Source of the DNA: Gammaproteobacteria bacterium
Lineage (GTDB): Bacteria; Pseudomonadota; Gammaproteobacteria; Pseudomonadales; JAUIKI01
Direction: 5' to 3'
Length of the DNA: 6,613 bases
Assembly: GCA_030430875.1 (NCBI GenBank)
Contig: JAUIKI010000082.1
Location: 1-6,613, forward strand
Under the pieces are notes generated by a model. That model saw only the letters and a program-made list of their open reading frames with translations. It was not told the origin of the DNA and did no database searches. The first letter of the stretch is position 1. The number at the start of each line of letters is the position of its first letter. The translations under genes were made by a program, and so were the position numbers. Shown here piece after piece: positions 1-5,535 of the stretch.

Positions 1-162
1 GACTTTTTTTACTACTTTATCAATTTTAATAGTTAATTGCAGGCTTTCATTTATTGATAGATTGTTGCGATTAATATCTGTTTGCACTGCAGACCATGTA
101 AGTGGTAAAAATGAAAAGTAAAACGCTAGAATTAACGTTAATAGGTTAAGCTGTTTCACCAT
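1..162 (-). CDS. batD: BatD (oxygen-tolerance) family protein, N-terminal fragment cut by window edge
   Basis: This is the last visible gene of the minus-strand operon; only its first 54 codons lie in the window and the frame stays open to the left edge. It starts with ATG at 162, inside the end of batB: the ATG shares seven bases with the batB tail and its TGA stop. An AGTGAG stretch five bases upstream may help ribosome binding. Residues 1-25 form a typical signal peptide: a lysine near the start, a hydrophobic core (LNLLTLILAFYFSFLPL) and a likely cleavage site after WSA. The mature start (VQTDINRNNLSINESLQLTI) matches the usual BatD opening, in which a 'dRn-l-lnEs-qLti' strand begins the first immunoglobulin-like repeat. 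BatD proteins are exported, usually with a C-terminal membrane anchor, and act beside BatA/BatB in the periplasm. Family assignment rests on this short piece plus its position after batB. GTG at 159 is an alternative start. Confidence 0.82.
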   Translation of the reverse strand, partial: MVKQLNLLTLILAFYFSFLPLTWSAVQTDINRNNLSINESLQLTIKIDKVVKKV

Positions 163-1946
163 GACTGCTCACTTTGATAGATTTCACCTTTTTCTAAGCG
201 TTCTTTGCTCTGTTTGTAGAATTTTTTTTGCAAAAAATAGCCTGGATTATCAGGAATACGATTCAGCCATTGCTCAAGTGCCTGTTGCTTAGCAAGCTTA
301 TCTAAATCATTACCATTCTCATGATCTTGATTCGTTTCTGATGGTTTCTGTGTGTTTGATTTATTTTTTAATGCTAAATCACTTTTTTCTTTACTCTCTT
401 TATTCAATCTGTCAGATTCAGATTGGGTGTTTTCTTCATTTTTTTTATTAGATGTTGTCGGGCTTTTTTGATTAGTACCAGTCATGTCTTTTGCTTGAGA
501 TTTTTTTGACTCTTCACCGCCTGAATTATTTGATGATTGAGCAGGTTGGTTGAAGTTTTCAGCAGATTGATTAGATTTTGATTGTTGAGAGCGTTGCTGT
601 AATTCTTGTAACATATCTAAATTAAATCTAGCATCCTCGTGATCAGGGTCTTTTTCTAATACTTTTTTATATACTTTAATAGCATCATCAATTTTACCTG
701 ATTTTGCAAAAGCATTGCCCAAATTATATTGCCCACGAATTGATTGTGTTTTTTCTAGCCACCGAATGGCATTAGCAAAATCTTGATTGCGATATGCAGC
801 TAATCCTTTCCACTCAGCCTCGTTAAATTTCTCAAACGCTCGAGCATAGTCATCATGTGACCAATAGTGCTCTCCCTGTTGATCAGGAGTTTTCCAAACT
901 TCTTCCCAGCTTAATGCGAAACTTGGTGTGGGAGAGGGCAGACTTATAAACAGGATACAGCCAGCAATTAAGCCTTTTCTAAAGAACATGGCAGCAATCG
1001 GAAGTAAAAGCAAAATCAACCAAAATCCGTCATCAATTGATTGATTTATCAAGCGACGGCTTTCTGTATATTGCTCATTAAAAGAATCATCTGATAGTAA
1101 GTAGAGTATATCATCATCTGAGGCTTGAATTTGCACATATTTCCCACCTACCTGATCTGCTAATGTTGCAAAGTTTGCAATGTTAGTCTTTGTGATAACA
1201 ATTTGGCCTGATTGATCATTGAGATAGTCATTGTTAATAAGAATGGGTCCGCCATTTTTTGTTCCAACAGCTAATAAATTCAACTTAAGTGCTGAATTCC
1301 CCATCATTTTTTTAACACTATCATAAAAATGCGGATGAATTTCATCCGTTATTACCAGAATTGATCCTGCAGCTTGAGTCAGTGATGCCTCTAATTCAAG
1401 GCTTTTCTCAATAGCCAAATCCAAACGATTTCCTGGTAAGGGCATTAATTTTGGATGAAGATCTGATACAAGTGTTGCAATTGTATTTGTGTCATCAGTA
1501 ACTGGGGCGACTATATAGGCATCTCCAGCGTAAGCTACCAACGCAGTGAGACCTTCCTCTCTTTTTGAAAGAATATCTTGCACTTTAAATTTAGCTCTTG
1601 TCCATCGATCTGGCTTAATATCAGAGGCTAGCATTGAGAGAGATAAATCAAGGACAATAATCAAAACATTTTGCTGTTGCAGCCCTATTTGTTTTTGCAT
1701 TCGAAAGCTAGGACCTGTAAGTGCAAAAACTGCAGTAATCCAGGAAAATATAACAAGGAAAGCAAATAACTTGAATGTTTTCCCAGTTTTATTAATAGCC
1801 AATAGCTCTAAAAATTTAGGATGGATAATTGTGTCTAAATTGCTTTTTTTTACGTTACGTTTTAACAGTAAGATGCTTAAGAGCGCAACAGGAATTAATG
1901 CTAACAACCACCAAGGACGAATAAGCTGAAATGTTGATATGTCCAT
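156..1946 (-). CDS. batB: BatB: membrane VWA domain fused to TPR domain (596 aa)
   Basis: Envelope protein of the Bat (aerotolerance) operon. Counting from ATG at 1946: membrane spans at about 9-28 and 58-78; a VWA domain at about 92-295 with a DLSLS metal-site motif (D100, S102, S104); spans at about 308-323 and 325-343; TPR helices at about 363-440; a Lys/Ser/Asn/Gln-rich low-complexity linker at about 448-545; and a conserved tail (LEQWLNRIPDNPGYFLQKKF) typical of this VWA-TPR family. Basic residues after span 1 and between spans 3 and 4 suggest that the VWA and TPR parts face the periplasm. The third metal-site loop reads TDE instead of the usual TDG, and the usual Thr/Ser position looks like N173, so metal binding may be altered. 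The frame extends upstream to a TTG at 1961, but that start would overlap batA; the ATG lies one base after the batA stop (TAGCATG) and begins with the family's usual N-terminus. No good Shine-Dalgarno is seen, so coupling to batA is likely. In some bacteria the VWA and TPR parts are separate (BatB and BatC). Confidence 0.93.
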   Translation of the reverse strand: MDISTFQLIRPWWLLALIPVALLSILLLKRNVKKSNLDTIIHPKFLELLAINKTGKTFKLFAFLVIFSWITAVFALTGPSFRMQKQIGLQQQNVLIIVLDLSLSMLASDIKPDRWTRAKFKVQDILSKREEGLTALVAYAGDAYIVAPVTDDTNTIATLVSDLHPKLMPLPGNRLDLAIEKSLELEASLTQAAGSILVITDEIHPHFYDSVKKMMGNSALKLNLLAVGTKNGGPILINNDYLNDQSGQIVITKTNIANFATLADQVGGKYVQIQASDDDILYLLSDDSFNEQYTESRRLINQSIDDGFWLILLLLPIAAMFFRKGLIAGCILFISLPSPTPSFALSWEEVWKTPDQQGEHYWSHDDYARAFEKFNEAEWKGLAAYRNQDFANAIRWLEKTQSIRGQYNLGNAFAKSGKIDDAIKVYKKVLEKDPDHEDARFNLDMLQELQQRSQQSKSNQSAENFNQPAQSSNNSGGEESKKSQAKDMTGTNQKSPTTSNKKNEENTQSESDRLNKESKEKSDLALKNKSNTQKPSETNQDHENGNDLDKLAKQQALEQWLNRIPDNPGYFLQKKFYKQSKERLEKGEIYQSEQSW

Positions 1947-1947
1947 G

Positions 1948-2931
1948 CTAAATTTTACCAAATCTCAAAATTGCAATTACCATAGATAAACATAATGCTA
2001 TAGCTAGAGGAATAAAATATAACTCTTTTTTTGGTCTCATGACTTCAGTATCTGCCGCAATAGCTTCCAGTGTATCAAGTTCATCATACACAGCCCTTAA
2101 TTCATTAAGAGTTTTAGCGCGAAAATATTTCCCCTGAGTTAATTTGGCAATCTCTGTTAGCGTTTCTTCATCTAAATCAGCAGATGGGTTAATAAAACGC
2201 TGCCCAAAGAATGTATCAACAGCAGCAATATCAGCACCAATTCCAATTGTGTAAATTTTTACACTTTCTTGTTTAGCAAGTTTAGCAGATTGAATTGGAT
2301 CAACTTGCCCCGTAGTATTTGCGCCATCTGTTAATAAAATCAATACTCGCTGGTCCGACAATTGATTCTGTAACCGTTTTATACTCAAACCAATGGCATC
2401 ACCAATGGCTGTTTTGCTCCCAGCCATGCCAATATCAACATCATTGAGTTGTTGAGTAATTGTTTTGCGATCAAATGTTAAAGGAACATGTAGAAAAGCC
2501 TGTGTACCAAAAACCACCAGCCCTAACCGATCACCATCACGACGCTTTACAAAATCACTCACAACTGATTTGACAATGCTAAGTCTAGTAACTCCTTCGC
2601 CACCCATTTGTATATCTTTCTCTTGCATACTTGGTGATATGTCAACAGCTAGCATTAAATTTCTACCTTTAGTTGGCAGGGAAACAGGATCACCAACCCA
2701 CACAGGTTTTGCAATAGCTGCCACTAAAAAAATCCACATCATAATAGCGATGATGGTTACAGGCTTTATTCTGAAACCTGTAACGTGACTGTCAGCCGTC
2801 AATTGTCTTGCCTGAGATAAAAAAGGAAAGCTGATTACATCATGCAATGAGCTAACTGCGGGGAATGTATAGTAGACCAATAATGGCAGGGGAAGCAAGG
2901 TGAAAAGCCAAGGCCATTGTATTGTTAACAT
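1948..2931 (-). CDS. batA: BatA: membrane-anchored VWA domain protein (327 aa)
   Basis: Membrane-anchored von Willebrand factor A protein, normally paired with BatB. Hydrophobic spans lie at about 5-22, 57-77 and 304-323; the VWA domain (about 91-290) sits between the second and third spans, most likely in the periplasm. All metal-ion-dependent adhesion site (MIDAS) residues are visible: DISPS (D97, S99, S101), the Thr loop KTAIGDAIG (T174) and the TDG loop (D202). It should therefore bind a divalent metal and a protein ligand in the usual VWA way. Length is normal for BatA. The ATG at 2931 lies two bases after the stop of the DUF4381 gene, with only a weak TAAG in front, and its own stop lies one base before batB, so it is translated as part of the polycistronic message. 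The protein's role in stress or oxygen tolerance is known only from family studies; its partner here is inferred. Confidence 0.95.
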   Translation of the reverse strand: MLTIQWPWLFTLLPLPLLVYYTFPAVSSLHDVISFPFLSQARQLTADSHVTGFRIKPVTIIAIMMWIFLVAAIAKPVWVGDPVSLPTKGRNLMLAVDISPSMQEKDIQMGGEGVTRLSIVKSVVSDFVKRRDGDRLGLVVFGTQAFLHVPLTFDRKTITQQLNDVDIGMAGSKTAIGDAIGLSIKRLQNQLSDQRVLILLTDGANTTGQVDPIQSAKLAKQESVKIYTIGIGADIAAVDTFFGQRFINPSADLDEETLTEIAKLTQGKYFRAKTLNELRAVYDELDTLEAIAADTEVMRPKKELYFIPLAIALCLSMVIAILRFGKI

Positions 2932-2933
2932 AA

Positions 2934-3404
2934 TTACTTATGATTCTTAATCCAGTTTTTTACACAATGATAGATGTTTTCCTGCTGAATTTCAGCAATA
3001 TCTTGTTGGTAGATCATATCAGTCATTGCTATTAATATGTAATCATCTTGAGTTGATTGATTGTTTTTTTGTATTAAAAAATCTCGCCAAGAAACACCTG
3101 AAAGCTTTGCAACAATATGTTTTCCATAAGCATGTATTGCAACGCGCTTTAATAAAATATTACAAGCAACTAAGTAGTTTGCCAAATCATTATCTTGATA
3201 ATATTTTGCTGTTAGTGTGGTCAATTCAACTAGTGCATCACGGCGATAGTGGTTTTTCAAATGGTGCCGAACAGTTATTGTAATAATGACGCTAGCTACT
3301 ATTACAATAGAAATCAATAATATCCACCAGCCAATAGCAGGCGGCCACCAATCTACTGATTCAGGTAGATGAATGTCGCGAAGATTACTGAGCGGATTTT
3401 GCAT
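2934..3404 (-). CDS. DUF4381 family single-span membrane protein (156 aa)
   Basis: Small membrane protein found between the DUF58 and BatA genes in gammaproteobacterial Bat operons. The N-terminal signature LRDIHLPE...WWPPAIGWW (residues 8-27) is diagnostic of DUF4381. It is followed by one hydrophobic span at about 26-46 and a basic stretch (RHHLKNHYRR), which by the positive-inside rule places the N-terminus outside and the roughly 110-residue helical tail in the cytoplasm. There the tail could contact MoxR or the DUF58 protein and link them to the membrane VWA proteins; this is inference. The biochemical function of the family is unknown. The ATG at 3404 lies inside the 3' end of the DUF58 gene (20-base overlap including the stop), no clear Shine-Dalgarno precedes it, and translational coupling is likely. 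The signature begins only seven residues after this start, which supports the choice. Confidence 0.9.
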   Translation of the reverse strand: MQNPLSNLRDIHLPESVDWWPPAIGWWILLISIVIVASVIITITVRHHLKNHYRRDALVELTTLTAKYYQDNDLANYLVACNILLKRVAIHAYGKHIVAKLSGVSWRDFLIQKNNQSTQDDYILIAMTDMIYQQDIAEIQQENIYHCVKNWIKNHK

Positions 3405-4326
3405 GATTCATTGTTAAGATAAATTGTTCAGCTCCATCAAATGTTGATACTTTTATCAATGGAATAGAGCATCTTTGATGTGTCTTGGTAATATGGTTTA
3501 TTCTTGACTGAAATTGATGCTCATAGTTTTTGCAAATTGTTTTGTTCGACGTATCAAGCAGTAATTCTTCGTCATCACAACGTATGAGATAACTTCCAGA
3601 CTTAGGTGCTTGCATTTCCAATGGATCAAAGACTAAGTAAGATATGACATCATAATTACGCTTGAGTTGCATCAATTGTGTTTCAGTCTGATCATTAAAA
3701 TCCATGAAATCACTAATCAAAAAAATAGTGCTGCCATGTCTCACCGTTTGTTTGAGTGTGTTCAATATGGTTTCAAGACGAATGGTTTTTACAATAGTTT
3801 TCTTTGCAGACAAAGAGTTATTATGATCATTCAATGTTCTTAACAGAGATAACAATGTGTTTTTTGTTCGCTTAGGTCTAATCACTGACATAGCCTCATC
3901 TGAAAAAACTAATCCACCAACTGCTTCATTATTGAGATATCCAGACCAAGAAAAAATAGCAGCTAACTCTGATGATACAACAGATTTTAAAAAAAACTGA
4001 CTCCCGAAAAATAAGCTATGACGCTGGTCACAGGCTACAAAAATCGGCTTCTCCTTATCAGCTGAAAATACTTTAGTATGAGGTTTTTGTTTTCGTGCAG
4101 TGACTCGCCAATCAATATGTCGAATCTCATCACCAGCTTGGTAATGTCTAACTTCATGGAAATCTAGCCCTCTGCCTCTAAGACGAGAAGTACAACTACC
4201 TTGCAAACTTATGAGTGGCCAACGTTTAGATAATCTAGCATGATTTGCGATATGCCTCAGTTTTATTAATCTTTCCATGGAGGTATAAGCACTAGCATCA
4301 TGATCAGAATATGATTGTAACTTCAT
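3385..4326 (-). CDS. DUF58 domain protein of the Bat operon (313 aa from ATG)
   Basis: Cytoplasmic partner protein of MoxR ATPases. The core DUF58 signature is clear at residues 51-76: GRGLDF, EVRHY, AGDEIRHIDWRVTAR. A VWA-like fold follows; its first loop reads CDQRHSLFFGS (D100 to S109), so the second position of a DxSxS metal site is Arg (R102) and the site is probably not a classical MIDAS. A later strand-Asp (LISDFMDF, D206) matches the second half of the VWA-like fold. No membrane span or signal peptide is visible. The frame opens further upstream with a TTG at 4335 that overlaps the moxR stop; the ATG at 4326 starts five bases after that stop and is preferred. A Met at residue 17 is a less likely start because the conserved 'yts-erLikLr' region begins just before it. 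No Shine-Dalgarno is evident, so coupling to moxR is likely. Its exact biochemical role is unknown across the family. Confidence 0.92.
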   Translation of the reverse strand: MKLQSYSDHDASAYTSMERLIKLRHIANHARLSKRWPLISLQGSCTSRLRGRGLDFHEVRHYQAGDEIRHIDWRVTARKQKPHTKVFSADKEKPIFVACDQRHSLFFGSQFFLKSVVSSELAAIFSWSGYLNNEAVGGLVFSDEAMSVIRPKRTKNTLLSLLRTLNDHNNSLSAKKTIVKTIRLETILNTLKQTVRHGSTIFLISDFMDFNDQTETQLMQLKRNYDVISYLVFDPLEMQAPKSGSYLIRCDDEELLLDTSNKTICKNYEHQFQSRINHITKTHQRCSIPLIKVSTFDGAEQFILTMNHAKSAQ

Positions 4327-4331
4327 ATAAA

Positions 4332-5318
4332 TCAAACAGCCGGAATGCGTTCAAGAATCATTGATAAAACTGTGTCAATATGCGTTCCCTCTGCTTCAGC
4401 TTGAAAACTGAGAATAACTCGATGTCGCAACACATCATAAAAAACTGCCTGCACATCCTCAGGAGTCACATAATCTTTATCATGAAGCCAAGCATGAGCT
4501 CTTGCACAACGATCTAGCGCGAGTGTTCCTCGAGGGCTTGCGCCAAATTCAATGAGATCAGCAAGATCTGATCCATAGTAGTCTTGATGTTGTTTTGCAA
4601 ATCGAGTGGCCATAACCAATTGCACAATATAGTTTTCCACTGATTCAGCCATATGCATTCGAAGAATGTCTTGACGTGCTGTAAAAATGGTTTCTTGACT
4701 TAAGCGCTGATGGTTTTTTATTGAATCTTTTGAAGTTGCGCCATCAATCGCTTCTTGTCTAATCAGTTGAAGAATTTGCTTTTCTGTTTCAGCTTTTGGG
4801 TAATGAACATTTACGTGCATTAAAAATCGATCAAGTTGTGCTTCAGGAAGAGGGTAAGTCCCTTCTTGCTCAATTGGGTTTTGAGTCGCCATCACTAAAA
4901 ATAGCTCAGGAAGAGGGTGGGTGTGGCTTCCAACACTGATTTGTCGCTCGCCCATTGCCTCAAGTAAAGCTGATTGCACCTTGGCTGGAGCCCGATTAAT
5001 CTCATCAGCAAGAATCAAATTATGAAAAACAGGTCCTTTTTGAAAATAGAAAGTGCCAGCTTTTGCGTCAAAAACCTCACTGCCTGTGATGTCAGCCGGC
5101 AGTAAATCAGGGGTGAACTGTACTCGATGAAAATCAGCAAGCAAATGATCACCAAGCGTTTTGATTGCCTTAGTCTTAGCGAGTCCAGGGGCACCCTCAA
5201 CCAGAAGATGTCCATCAGCAATCAATGCGATTAACAACCGCTCAATCAAATGCGTTTGGCCAAGAATATGTTGATTTAAAGTGTTTTTAAGGGTGATTAT
5301 TTCATTTTTTGTCTGCAT
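4332..5318 (-). CDS. moxR: MoxR-type AAA+ ATPase (328 aa)
   Basis: First gene of the minus-strand operon and its predicted motor. MoxR ATPases are AAA+ proteins thought to act as chaperones that mature or remodel VWA-containing partners. Visible motifs: Walker A GAPGLAKT (42-49, K48), Walker B LILADEIN (101-108, D105/E106), sensor 1 in ATQNP (N147), the conserved LDRF arginine (R164) and sensor 2 in the ASPRG stretch (R263), followed by the C-terminal lid. The family insert around EQEGTYPLPEAQLDRF is intact. Length and motifs are normal, so an active ATPase is expected in the cytoplasm. The ATG at 5318 is preceded by GAGT at a good distance and by a leader that starts in the shared intergenic region. 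The TGA stop lies five bases before the DUF58 start, the usual MoxR-DUF58 pairing. Many genomes carry several MoxR subfamilies; here the neighbours identify it as the Bat-operon (aerotolerance) type. Confidence 0.96.
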   Translation of the reverse strand: MQTKNEIITLKNTLNQHILGQTHLIERLLIALIADGHLLVEGAPGLAKTKAIKTLGDHLLADFHRVQFTPDLLPADITGSEVFDAKAGTFYFQKGPVFHNLILADEINRAPAKVQSALLEAMGERQISVGSHTHPLPELFLVMATQNPIEQEGTYPLPEAQLDRFLMHVNVHYPKAETEKQILQLIRQEAIDGATSKDSIKNHQRLSQETIFTARQDILRMHMAESVENYIVQLVMATRFAKQHQDYYGSDLADLIEFGASPRGTLALDRCARAHAWLHDKDYVTPEDVQAVFYDVLRHRVILSFQAEAEGTHIDTVLSMILERIPAV

Positions 5319-5323
5319 TTTTT

Positions 5324-5327
5324 ACTC
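5324..5327 (-). promoter_or_regulatory. Ribosome-binding site of moxR
   Basis: On the minus strand the sequence CGAGTAAAAAATG places a GAGT core six bases before the moxR ATG. It is the only reasonable Shine-Dalgarno match in front of moxR, DUF58, DUF4381 and batA, which fits independent initiation at the operon's first gene and coupled initiation after it. Confidence 0.5.
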
Positions 5328-5360
5328 GATACCGTAGTATTTGTCTGAGAAAGTAGCGTT

Positions 5361-5389
5361 AATATAACAAAATAAATGCTATTATTTAA
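5361..5389 (-). promoter_or_regulatory. Candidate promoter for the moxR-bat operon
   Basis: On the minus strand a TATATT hexamer (5366-5361, five of six matches to the sigma-70 -10 box) lies about 43 bases before the moxR ATG, giving a leader of roughly 35 bases. The hexamer 17 bases further upstream is TTAAAT (5389-5384), a poor -35 match (three of six). The region is AT-rich, so chance matches are expected; the position is more convincing than the sequence. Confidence 0.3.
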
Positions 5390-5390
5390 T

Positions 5391-5420
5391 ATGAAACTTT
5401 TGCAATAAAATTACTATGAT
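5391..5420 (+). promoter_or_regulatory. Candidate promoter for the glutamate dehydrogenase gene
   Basis: ATGAAA (5391-5396, four of six matches to the -35 box) and TATGAT (5415-5420, five of six to the -10 box) are separated by 18 bases. A start just downstream would give a leader of about 108 bases before the ATG at 5536. It lies back to back with the candidate moxR promoter, so the two would share about 60 bases of control DNA. The AT-rich background makes this tentative. Confidence 0.25.
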
Positions 5421-5523
5421 AAAAAATAGATTGAGAATTCGCATGTTTTCGTTGCATTTCTTTATGTTGCAAAGGTCTCTGCATCTTAATTAATTTCACT
5501 TCATACCAGAAATAAAGCAAACT

Positions 5524-5528
5524 AAGGA
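5524..5528 (+). promoter_or_regulatory. Ribosome-binding site of the glutamate dehydrogenase gene
   Basis: AAGGA lies seven bases before the ATG at 5536, an ideal Shine-Dalgarno match and spacing. It decides the start: the ATG at 5529 meets a TGA after two codons, and the nearest in-frame stop upstream is at 5491 with no standard start codon between. Confidence 0.85.
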
Positions 5529-5535
5529 TGAGTTC

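Noticed and set aside
1546..1929. Plus-strand open frame of 127 codons inside batB
   Set aside because: Antisense to a well-supported VWA coding region, no recognisable domain and no ribosome-binding context; a shadow of batB.
2465..2788. Plus-strand open frame of 107 codons inside batA
   Set aside because: Antisense to the intact VWA domain of batA; composition looks like a mirrored reading and no family is recognised.
3026..3283. Plus-strand open frame of 85 codons inside the DUF4381 gene
   Set aside because: Antisense to a coding region with a diagnostic signature; no independent support.
5015..5221. Second minus-strand frame of 68 codons within moxR
   Set aside because: Overlaps the Walker A and Walker B coding region of moxR in another frame and has no family features.
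5319..5535. A small RNA, riboswitch or attachment site in the intergenic region
   Set aside because: No strong stem-loop, T-run terminator or long direct repeat was found; the space is fully accounted for by two divergent promoters and leaders.
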